Shown: positions 46,801-58,800 of the stretch, piece by piece | Layout: each line of letters starts with the position of its first letter | How positions within the stretch are numbered: position 1 is the first letter of the stretch | Assembly (NCBI GenBank): GCA_963969365.1 | Contig: OZ017754.1 | Coordinates: forward strand, 2,542,001-2,606,000 | Reading direction: 5' to 3' | Length of the DNA stretch: 64,000 nt | DNA from: Asterochloris sp. CNOR1 | Lineage: Eukaryota > Chlorophyta > Trebouxiophyceae > Trebouxiales > Trebouxiaceae | Program-made: the position numbers and the translations under genes | The notes under the pieces: model-generated | Told to the model about the DNA's origin: nothing | Database searches by the model: none | Seen by the model: the letters and a program-made list of their open reading frames with translations, nothing else

Positions 46801-49800
46801 GAGCCTCTGAGTGCTCTGACATACGAACCAGACAGGCGCTATGCAACAGCCATGATGTCTTTGAAGCCGAAGACTGCAGCTGCACTGGCAGATTGCTCAC
46901 CAGCTGTGGCAAGGCGCACATTGCGTTCTGCCTTCAGTGGTGTTGCCAAACTGCACACAGCCCACCAGCTCCGCAGCAATGGTGAAGCATTCAAGATGCC
47001 CCACAACCCAGCTTGTCCAGCAATGCTAGTGCTGCAGATGCAGGCGCCCACCAGCTCCACTGCGATGGTCAGCCTCTTGCGCTGCTCGACAGACAGCCCG
47101 CTGATGCCTGGCAGGCCCACCAGGCTGTCCCGCAGTGGGGTCAGGTCCACCAGCGCTAGCACCTACATACGTGAAGCACTGGCCAGTCTCAACAACTGCG
47201 ATCACAGCAGCAGCGCCTGCACAAGCTGGCCGCCGGTGTGAGATGGAGGGGTGCCCAAGGCATGCCTGGCACCACAAAGCACATACAAGGTGAGCTGCAC
47301 CACGGCGCAATACTTGCAGCACGGGTGGCCAGCAGAGGGTGGCCTGCTGCAGTGTTGTGCAGACTCGGGCGCCCTTGGGCAGCTCCAGCACACATGCCAG
47401 ATGACAGGCATCTCCCATCAGCAATGCAGCAGGGCTTTTGTATTGAGAGATCCCATACAGGGGCCTGCTCACATTCTCAGCAAAGGCCCGCTTTGTCCTC
47501 TCGTTAACGTTGCGCTCCAAGCGGAGCGTGGCTGAGAACAGCAGTGCCTCAAACACTGTTGCCGAGGGCGAGTGGATGTCAGTCTGCAGCAAACACACAA
47601 TGAGATGGCTTGAGCGCGTTAAGGGGTTGTGCATGAGGTTGCCAGCGCAGCCACAGGGTTGGTGGCTGGCCTCTAAAGCTCTTGTGATGCATGCTGTGCG
47701 CATGTAGGGGGCTGTGTCAGCAGCGCGCTGCACGAAGAGCTGGCGCGTTCCTGCCGACTGAAGAGATGCTCAGCGCTCATCAAGGTATTGGCCAGCCCAC
47801 ATGAACAGCCCCGCTAGTGCACACACACAGCTCTAGTTGTACAGCCATGAATGAACAGCCTCACCTGCTCTACATAGCCCATGACTCGTGCCAGGCTGGC
47901 CCGCCGCTTGGGGTCGCCATTCATCCTCTGCTCCCCAGTTGTCCTGCCTCCTGTCTTGCGGTCAGCCAGGACGTCCTGCAGAGGTGGGGTGTGTCACTGC
48001 TGGCTGCCCCTGTGCCATAAAACCACCAGCATGTCACAGAGAAAGCATGATTGCAGCCACTGAGATGCACGAGTTCTGGGGCTGTGCTGGCTGCATGCAA
48101 CGAGGCTCTCAGCACGATGCAGCAGCCTCTGGTGGCTAGCAAACAGGCATGCAACTCAGTATACCTTTTCACCCTGGCACACTGCTAGCACGCAAGCCCC
48201 AGCATGAACACAGGTGCAGCTGGACTCGCATCTCTGCCACACTCAGGGATCAACGCCGCAGTCCAATGCCGTTTGCTCACCATCCTGCAGCAGGACAGGG
48301 TGTACTCAGGCGGCTCTGAGCGTGGCATCGAGGCATCCCCAGCTAGGCATAAGCTGCGCAATGATAGCAACTTGAACAAAGCCATGGAAACAGGGCCGGG
48401 CAGACATTGGCTCGGTACTCACAGAGTGGTCTTCCCGGCTCCTGAGGCCCCCTGCAACAGTGCAACCAGGAACTCGTGCCGAGTGTAATTTGCGCTGATT
48501 CAGAATGCGCAACAGATACACAGCAACACTGCCAGAGCCATAGTGCTGGTGCAGAGCCCACCATCAGGGCTGTGAGGACCTTGGGACGGAAGACCCCCGA
48601 GATATTCTGCAGCAGAGGGCAAGGTTCCAGTTGAGTTGGCGACTCGACAGCTTGCAGAAGCACTGAATGGGTCAACACCTCCCTTGAAGGGGCAAAAAGC
48701 AGCAGTGCATTAGGGGCACATCAGTTTGCCCAGTTTTACATAGCGTTTGGGCCAGAAGTCTTCTCAGAGAACGGTGCTTCCCAGGGAACCAACCTTGAGC
48801 AGCTGAAGCTCCTGCTTCTTTCCCAGCAGGCCCTTGCTCTTGGCTCCAGGCATGGGCACAAAGTAGTTGACGTCCTGCACAAAGCAGAACGGAATACAGA
48901 GGCCTGCAGACCAGCTTTATGCTCCTGCATGCAGCCCCAGCAGTGCGCCCCAGCAAGCTCTCAGCCAGCCTCCCTATGAAACAATCAGGCACCTCCCAAG
49001 CCTGGGGAGCACCCCTGTCCTCTCGCTGCCCCTGCTTGACCAACTTGAGAGGTGAGAAAGTCCAGCCACCACTGGGCTGTACAGACAAGCACCACCTCAA
49101 CTCCTATTTCCAGCACGAGCAGGTTCCCCCTGTTGCATGGATATCCCTGCCTGCTTGCTCAGCTGAAAGCTGTGAGCCCCCCACCTTGAAAGTCAGGACC
49201 ACCGCCTGGAAGGGAAGCAGCAGGCCGCCTTCCTTGACCACCTTCTGGCTGTTGGTCATGTTCCTCGACGAGATGTTGCGCTGGCTGGGGCGCACTGCCT
49301 GACCGGGAACCCCTACGTCAAAGTCTGAGTCAGCGCTGCCCTCCACTGGGTGGGCGCGCACTGACCTACTGCGGCCGGCGGGGACCATGCCCCCCGCCTC
49401 GTCAAATTTATTGTCCTCAGAGGTGCTGATGGAGCCCTGCAGGGTGCAGGCACAGCTGTGTTCAGTCAATCGCATGGGCGCGCACTGCCTTGCCGCAGCC
49501 GGCAGGACCATGCCTACAGCTGGGTGTGACATCTGTCAAGGCGCTCATGAAGCCCTGCAGATTGCAGTCAGGGCTGTGCGAGCCAGGGCTGTGGCCCATT
49601 GGGCTGATCCACCACAGCAAGAGAATCCAGATGTGTCGCACTTCCTGATTCAGGTCTGCAGGGTAAAGGTCACATTTGATGACAGTCTTGAGGTGCCTTG
49701 CACAGGGCAGACCACAAAACGTCCTGCAGCGTGTTGGGGTCCTGCCCTTACCTGGTCAAGTATGTCATCCCTCAGAGGTGCTGGTCAAGACCCATGGAGA

Positions 49801-52800
49801 GGCACACTGACTAGCGTGCTGGCTGGCAGCAGACAGCTTTGTGGCCGTTGCTGACAATGGTGAGACCCTTTTTCCCCAGGGGAGCAGCAGAGCTGTGTTA
49901 CGCCAGCTGCGCACATGAGCGCTGAGCTGCAGCACGACACCCAGTGACAAGCTGCGACCCACTGCAGGCAGAGGATCTCTGCACACGCACACCTCCATGT
50001 CCACCTTCTTTGCCAGCTCCACCTCCCCTTGGTGCTTGCTGCCACCATAGGAGGCCCGTCCTGTGGCATCGTCAATCCCGCCATTTTGCTGCTGGTGGCC
50101 CATAGCTGGGTCAGCCCCTTCAGCCGCCATGCCTGCAGCGTGCAGGGCAACTCTGAAGAACAAGAACGAGAGAAAGAGGACGAAGACCAGTGCTGAGCGA
50201 GCGTTTTGTGACACTAAGCGCACCAGTGCAAGTGTCACAGCTGTCATGACCTTGCACGCTGCCAGCGCATTGGCACAGTGCAAGGTGCAGTCGTTGCAGC
50301 GCTTTCAACCAAGCTAGAATCTGCATCCAACGCAGGCACACCTGTGGCGCCATCAGAAGTCGGCGGCGGTGCAGTGTTCTGCTCTGAGGGGGCACCTGTC
50401 TCCTCATCTGCTTCTTGTAGGCTGGCTAGCTTAGCCTCTGGCAGAATGGGCGGGCTCTGCGGGTCTGCAACGGCAACAGCAAAAATTGATGACGAGCTCA
50501 GACGCGGACAATAATTGGGCCTGATGATATGCAAGATAGGAAAGGAGCGCTTGCACCTTTACGGGAGGTGGAGACCCTAGGGTGGGTGGGGGGGAAAGGG
50601 GGGGGGGGGGGGTGTGCGTGGGATGCTGTGTGGTACGTGCATTATTGCTGAGTAAGGGATTCAAGCTCTTTGAGTTTGCACACGCGGCAGCAGGGGTTGA
50701 CTTCCCGACAAGATAAGCCTCTGCACAAGTCTCAGCTGCTTGGTTCTTTAGAGAGCAGCGCGAGCTGGCTGTACAGGTGACAGTGTCAGCTGCGGGCAAG
50801 GTGGTCTAGGTGCATGGTGGTAGGGGTGCTGTGACCAGGCATGGGGAATTCAAGGCAGACAACATCTGGGCAGACACAGAAGTCAGGCTGCTCACGTCAT
50901 GGGCCAAATCAGTGCGAGCAATGGTGCAAAGGCTGTGCACAGTTGGGCAATGAAGCTGTGTGCAGGGCATTACTTACAGCTGAGGAAGGTGTAGGCCCAA
51001 ACAGTGATGCCTGCATGGTAGCACAGGCATTTTAGCCATGGCAGTGACATTCTGGAGGTACCTGCAGTGTTCTCACAGCAAGCTATCTACTGGCAGCTGC
51101 GTCAACAGTGCTGATCCGTTGAGTGACTTTGCTAAGACGATTGGAGACAAAAGCATTTAGACATAGCCACTATGATGCGCTACCATGCTGTAGTGTGGCT
51201 TCTTTGTTCAACAGGCTGTTTTGGTCAGCTGTGTCAGCTATGCTAGCCCATTGCATGGGCAAGCATGCAGGTGCATTCTGCCGCTCACCATTGAAGACAA
51301 TGGTGTACCCGAAGAGCACCAGGATGCCCAGCCACATCCAGAAGTAGTCAGTCTGCAGACCATGAGCGCTTGACTGACACGTGCAGAAGCAACAAGCTCA
51401 GCAGACAGCCGCCCAGCTGCATCAAGGGTTCGGTGGGCTGCTGACTTACGGGCAAATTGGGCAACAGCTCAACACTGCAGCCATGTCATGTGGTCGATGC
51501 ATTCCTTTGTCTCATTGAAAAGGCCAGAGACATGCATACATGATGCAGGCCTGACAGAGCATGCAGCTGGCATGCAGCTCAATTTGGCAATCAGCCAGCC
51601 TTGGCAGCTGCCTGATAGCACAGCCCATTCAGTTCGTGTTCATCAGGCAAAGCAGTCGCACCTGGATGCCAAAGTAGACCAGGGAAGCGTCCTCCAAGGT
51701 GATGCTGGGGTCAGACTGCATCAAAGCAGCATTTCAGACTGTCAGCACACTGCACCTGTGCAGCAGTGAGCTGCAACCCACAAAATCCCAGCTGGCACAT
51801 CAGACATAGGAAAGAAAGCAAGGCAGTGTCACAGGAAGACTTCAGCTGCAGCCAGTAGCTTTCTAAGCAGGCTATTTGAGCAAGCAGGGTACGTGGCCAA
51901 GCAAGAACTAAGCTTTTTCAACCCTTTCTGGTCCTAGAAGCTTTATTCAGACTGCACCAAACCCAATCAGAGGGTACCTGGAAGGGGATCTGCCACTCCG
52001 GTGCGCTGAACTCATTGACCGCCAAGCTGCGCACTGAGAAGGCCACAGGAGAGATGTAGTACAGCCACCGCCACCACCACCGGATAGTCTGCCTGTGACG
52101 AAGTATGGGAAGGACTTGAGTGATAGTTTGTGTGCAAGCATCAGCTTGCCTTTCAGAGCTTGTGGTCTACCATCAAGCTACAGACATGCTGCTCTGCTGG
52201 AGCGCTGCCTGCAAATAACCTGTAGGGGTCATAACATAGCAGGATGGAGACGACAGGCTTGCCCATTTCTGCTCATGGTCTAAGTGCAGCCATTGAAAGA
52301 CAGAGCAAGGCCCAGATGTGTCAAGCATGCAAAACAAACATCATGCAAAACAATGGAATGCAAAACTTCAGGGGTGCTTTTGAGAACAAGAAACCAATCA
52401 GATGTCATCAGATGCAGCCATACAACCTCACCTGGCAATCATGATACCGCCGCTAAAGACAACAGTGAAAATGGCGAGCACGCCGGCGGTGCTGGCGATG
52501 ATGGGGTCACGGCCCAGGGCTGCGCAGCCCCGAAAGAGGGCACAGGAGGCTGTGTTGGTCAAGAACAGGATGAGCCAGTGGAGCCAGAACCTGCAGGAAG
52601 AAGGGCATGACCTTGGGTCAACGCAGAATGGGATACCAGTGTTGTCCTGGTTGCTCATGCCTTCTGGCTGCCGTGTATGGCGTCAGGCATGGCAAACCTG
52701 CAGGGGGACAGCTTTCATCAGCATGAGCTGTGAGCCACTGTCAAGGCAAACAGCAGGAAGGAACTAACGCAGCCATAATCTGCAGGCGCACACAGAGTGG

Positions 52801-55800
52801 GGCCCAGCATGCGAGCAATGGTGCCTTCAGATGAAACGGACCACCCGAGCAGAAGTGGCCCACACTTGACTTGAGTCAAGCCTGCACGGTAAGCGGTTGC
52901 AGTGCACACATTACAAGTCTTGCTGCGGCCACACTGCAGCGTCCACTGGAAGGCTGTAGTGGTAGCACACAAATGCTTTGCACTTATCTTGTTCTTGTTC
53001 TACCATAGACAAGCATTGCTCCATTTGCCTTGTGTGACCGTGCTCTGCATCAACTTGTTGCTAGTAGGATGGGCGCAATAAGCGTACCACAGGGTACAAG
53101 TACTTTGCACAAGCAGAGCATGCATGAACCCTACACAGAGTCCAGATGACAAGGTACATGACTAGCAACCCTGCAACACACTTGCCTGCCAGCATTCTTG
53201 GAGAAGCCCACAGCAAAGTAGTGGATGCACACCCACAGCGTCGTCTGCCAGATGGCAAAGGGGATATCAAAGAGCGCCTTGGGCAGCACAAAGCACCAGG
53301 CTGGGAAGAACCTGCAGTAGAATGCCCCACACTTGGTCAGGCAGCTGGACAGGGTAGCACAGATGGGACTGCAGCACTTTGGAGCTCTGAGGGTTGAGAG
53401 AGGTGGCCCAACTGCAGACATTTTGACTTGTGTGCTCAGCAGGTTAGAAGAGCTGCTAGTGCTTCCGGTTCAAGTGTGCTGAGCAGGTCAACAGAACTGC
53501 TGTGGCCGGAAGTATGACACTCCGCCGAAGGTGCTCTGTGCCGCAGAAAGCAGAGTGGTGCCGCACCACTGGAAGTCATTCGGCACGAAAGCAAGCATGA
53601 GCAAGTGGCCATGTGTCCACTGCCCTTGTGAGCCCTTAAGTGCCCAAGGTTGCTGGACCTACCTGTTGCTGCGCTGCTTGTAGAAGTTTGACAGGCCCAG
53701 CACTGTCTCAGGGATCTGAAGGTATGATAAACCGCCTCAGTGAGTGCCACAGGCCTAAAATCTGAAGACGTCGGTGTAGTGCTATCTCAGGCAGCCCCTT
53801 ATAGTCAACAGAAGCATCCCTGCCAAAGCATTGCAGCTGCACTGCTGATGTGCAAACAATCATGAGAAATGGCATGACTAAGCAGCAAGGAGGAGTGCTT
53901 GACTTGCCGAAGCTGACGTAAGATGGTCAGGTGCCAGCTGGTCGCTACAGGAGACACTAGACATGGCTGCATCCTCCCAGCTCCAGCCTCACCTGCCAAC
54001 ACAGTACGCAGAGTGCAAACAGCCTCAACGGGACTCCCACCTTGCCAAAGCCAGCAAATATGGCGATGAGGGCAGTGAAAAAGATCTCCAGCAGGAAGAG
54101 GTTGGCGCCCTCTTGGGACGACTTGCTGGGGTGGAGAAAGGCAGTTGCAGACAGGAAGGAGAGGTAGCAGATCTGCAGGCACCAGTTGAGGGCCATGAGA
54201 CAAGAGCTGCAGCAGCACATCTACTTGCAGACAGGAAAGGGGGCCAGGCATGCGGCAGGCACAACATGGGGTGCATGCTTCAAGCAGAGCGCTTTGGCCT
54301 GCAGGAGGAAGCGATGAGCACAAACAGGCTTGAAATGGGGTGCGGAGATGTAGCTGCAGAACACTTCAAGATTTGCAGTAGCAGACAGTAATTGCCAACA
54401 AACAGGATGACCAATTTGCAGGCGCAGCCTGGGTAATGTGATGCAGCCTGTGGGCTAGCAGGAGACATTACACGAGGCAGGCAGATCGCCGGCGCACAAC
54501 AAAATGTGCACAAGTCTGTGGTGCATGCAATTATTTTGAACCTGTGGCTGCAGACTCATGGCTTAGCACAGGTGCTGGCAGGAAGAAGATCTTTGCATAC
54601 TGCAGACAAGATAGCAGTGCAAGTAGACGAAAGCAGCACCGACAGCGGTGCCAAGGAAGCAGCAGGTCTCTGCTGGTCTTCAGAGCAAAGTGCAGAACAG
54701 TGGGCCCATCCAAAAAGGGGGGGCGGCACACATAGCTGTGTGCACAGTGTCAGCCCAAGGGCCCAAATAGTGCAAACAGAGGCCTACGTCACCATGAGCA
54801 AAGTACAGGAGGCCCACCTGGAAAGTGCTGCTGTAGAAGGCAAAGGAATTTCTGTAGAATAGCCTCCACTCGCGTCCCATGCAGGCTTTGAAGGCCTGGT
54901 GCCAGGGCAGCCCATACTTGGTGGTCACAAGTGACCGCATCTGGCGCTCACTGCCCTGGAAGGGCTGGGCCAGCTCAGACTCAAGTGCTTGGCCCCACTT
55001 GCTCTTCATGAAGGCCCTCTCAATAACCTGCAGGCAGCAATGGGCCATGGAAATGTGAGGGTGGGTTCAGTCACTAGTCAGTGCCTGACCCCACATGCTT
55101 AGAAACCCCTCATCCAATGCAGGAGGGGCCAGGGCAACCATGTGAGGGCTGAGCCAGCTCAGGCCGCAAAGCCCGGCCCCACTTGTTCCTGCCAAAGACC
55201 CTCAAGGTAGCATACAGCAGCCAGGCTCAGATACGACTGCCTGCCCCTGATTGCGTGGCTGCCCTCACCAGGGGCGTCAGGAACAAGGAACTCTTGTCTG
55301 CCCGGTAGGCTGCCTGGTCGGCCGGCAGGGTCACGTCCTGCAGGAAGTCAGCCACCCCCTTGTCCTCCGGGCATTGCAGACCGAGGCCGTTGAAGAAGTT
55401 CATGACCTGCAGGGCAGCAGTGGGCATGCTCACTCTGCCGGTGATAATTGATGGGACCCCACCCTGCTGGGCACCTATCCCATGCCCTCCACCACCCCAG
55501 TGCAGGTCTTTTCATCACTCTGCATGCACTGTCCCACGCAGCAGCAGCAGAGGCTGCGATAGCTTGGAGACATGGCCATCAGGATAGCTGGAGGGCAAAG
55601 CATGAGGCTGGTCGTGCACATAAAGTCTCATGTGTACACCGTGCAGTGGCAGACAAGCTGCTACCCTGTGCCAACCAGCCAGCTGCCAGCTGGTCTTGCT
55701 GCTTGCAAGACTGCCTCAAGCAGGGCACATCATCTAGTACATCTGTGCCAACCAGCAGGTTGCCATTTGGCATCACTGCAAGCTCGCAGGCACTGCAAGC

Positions 55801-58800
55801 TGCCGCTGGAGGGATATGACACGAAGAACATGCTGGAAATGCACCTTGCTGTCCAGAACAGGTGGCAGCATGTGGTGTGTGCTATAGCCAGGTCCCCTGA
55901 ACCCGGCAATGAAAAAGGGCAGCAGGGGCATTGTCTGACCAGATGCATGGGTTGGCCCTTCTTTAGAAAACTCACCTTGCAGCAGGGCCTCAGCTGCATA
56001 TAAGTCTGTCACCAGAGAGCAGCACAATGGTGACAATGTCAGCCAGGTCTAACCACATGCAACCCTGAGAAGCCACTCTGCTATTTTTTGTCTACAAGCA
56101 GACCTCGCTGCGCGGCCCTGAGTACATCAGCCGCCCGCTGGAGAGCAGCATGACATCGTCAAAGAGGTGGTAGGTCTCGGGCGGCGGCTGCAAGAGCGCC
56201 ACCAGCAGGGTGCCCTCCAGAAAGTGGCAGAAGTTGCTCAGGCACTTGATGATGAGGAAGGTGGTGGCTGAGTCCAGGCCTGAAAGCAAAGGAACAAAGT
56301 TCGCTGAGCACCCTGTACTTGCTGACTTGGGGTGGCTGTCAAAACGAGGGGCAAGTTGGGCAAGCATGCTGAGCATGCCCAGCAAGCGGCAGTGGCCAAG
56401 GCAGCTGGTGGTTTGGTCAGCTTGCAGTGCCCATCAGATTGCGTATGGGGGCTACTCGAGCATGAAGATTGTGTCCCAGAGGACAAGGAAAAGAAACAGG
56501 AGGAAATGGAAGAGGTGGCATGCTGATGATGCTCTGCAGGAGAGCTCTGCTCTTACCTGTGGAGATCTCATCCAAGAACATGGCCTTCTTGCCTCCCACC
56601 AGCATCTCCCCTGCAGACAACAGACCCCCTTGTTCAGAGACGCCGGCAGCATGTTGGGAGGTTGCAATGCCACATTTCACAAGCTGGAAGGCAAGCCGTA
56701 TGTTGCCGGCTGCGCCAGGGCTGTTCCCAGCCTAAAGGAGGCCAGCACCTTGTATATGAATGACCCTTGATGCAGCTACCGTCGGTCTCCAGTTCCGAGC
56801 TGTCAAAATCAGCAATGGGCCCAGGCTGGGCTGCCCCACAGCATTGTCAAGCTGAGATGTTGCACAGCTGCTCACATTAGGCCCCACACAACATCACAGT
56901 CCACACGCTGTCCCCTGCTGCCCACCTGACGTCACACGCTTCTTCTGGCCCCCACTGATGCCACGCAGCAGCTGGTCCCCCACAATTGTGTCCATGCACA
57001 CATCCAGCCCCAGTAGCTTCACCACCAGGTCCACGATGATCTTATTCTTCTGGTCACTTTGAGCATTGGCCTGCAGGTGCCAGATTCCTTGTCACTTTTC
57101 TGAGCTATGCATGTGGCAGACTGCTCTTGAGCACTGCCGAGTGTGTGAGCTTTGCATGTCACAGGTCTTGGTCTGAGCTCTGCATATGAGAAAGTTGCGC
57201 TAGCAGGTGAATCTCTGCCACTGAATCGCCTGCACACCCTACAAGTGAGAGGTTGTACATTGCACGCGGAGGCATGTCAGAGCCGCTGCCCTAGCAGATG
57301 TAGTGCTCGCACTGAGGGAGCTACACATCCTGAATGAAAGGTCCAACAAGAGTGGCACAGCCTTGGTAGCCCTTGTACAAGCAGGCAGAGGCAACTCATT
57401 TGCAGTGCTACCCACCTCTGGCCACAGCATGAGCAAGTGTGAGTGGCAAAGAGCATGTGGCAGGCTCTCATTCATGTCAAACAGGAGGCTGGCGACAGCC
57501 TGCTACCATCAGAGCAGCCTGGCTGCTGGCCAGTGCACAATTGAGCAAAGCCAGCAGCCACTGCTGACTGCCGCCACAAAGGTGGCTGCACTGCACCAAA
57601 ATGTGCGCAGACTGATTCTGTTACCTTCAACAGACAACATCAGCAGGCACGACGCTCCCAATCACCCCTGTCACCGTCATGCAGGGGCTGATGAGTTCTG
57701 CCAGCCATGGTGTGAGCCAGGATCTGCCAGGACTGCAGTCCACTACACATAAAGACCTAACTACAGCTGTGCAGCGTCTTTGCCCACCTTCATGTAGGCA
57801 TCCACTGCAGGGTCCGGAGCAATGCCCAGCTCCTGCTCCCTCTGCCTCAGCTCCGTCAGCTCATCCACACGGTACCCTGCAGGGTTTGCACCACCGTTGC
57901 ATGCATGAATCTGCTGTCAGCGCATGCGGCAGGACTGCTGAAGACGCAGTTGAAGTGCTGTGAATGGGGCCGCCCTCAACAGTTGGTTGGCAGTGCTTTA
58001 AATGAAACCTCGCTTGAGCAAGGCGCATAATGTACATACCAAGCTGTTTGGTGACACTGCAGCTCACCTCCTCCCTGGCACCATGCTGCAAACGCTAGCG
58101 TCTCCTTCACCGTGCTGCACGGCAGGCCGAGAAGTCAGAATAGCAGATGAAGGGAGGCAGTTTGTATGTGCGTGTATATGTATATGTATAAAAGGTGCCA
58201 GTTGAGTGGGGTTGCAGTCGCAGCGCCAGGAAAGAAATTGGCTGAATGCAGCAACAACTTGGCCAACATCTCCTGCTTCCATGTGGAAGGGCACACTCAG
58301 GCCTACATGTGCAGCGTGCGCCAGAGGTGGTTCAGAACATGCACGTCCGTCTGCCATGTGGCACTTATGGTGCATGAGCCAGCTGGTGGGCTGAGCTTGT
58401 CCTTGCAACTTATACACAGACAGGCTCTGGGCGTGATAAGCAAGGTGCCAGTGTTCTGCTGCAGCAGTCTCAGTGCATGCCCAGCTTGGTGGTCAGGGCA
58501 GCACCTCCCACAGTGGTCTCACCTGCCTGACATCAAGGTAAGGTTACAACAATCTTTTCAGTCTTGCAGAGGAGCCTGGTACTGGTTGTGCTGCTGCAGC
58601 AGGCTCCTAACAGGCGCATGCAACGGGTGGGACATTGACTCCCTGGTACCTCACAATGCTGGACAGCAAGGTGGGTCTGCAACACACAGGACTGCACTCA
58701 CAGCGGGGCATAGTGCTGATCGTTCTGCTGGACATAGCCTGAGGTCCTCTCAATGACGAAGTCCTTGAATGTCCTCCCATTGTAGGTGATGTTGCCGCCA

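Noticed and set aside
50431-50799. Minus-strand frame with Pro-rich stretch next to poly-G
   Set aside because: The proline run comes from the poly-C side of the homopolymer in an intron; only the part from 50464 downward joins the PDR frame.
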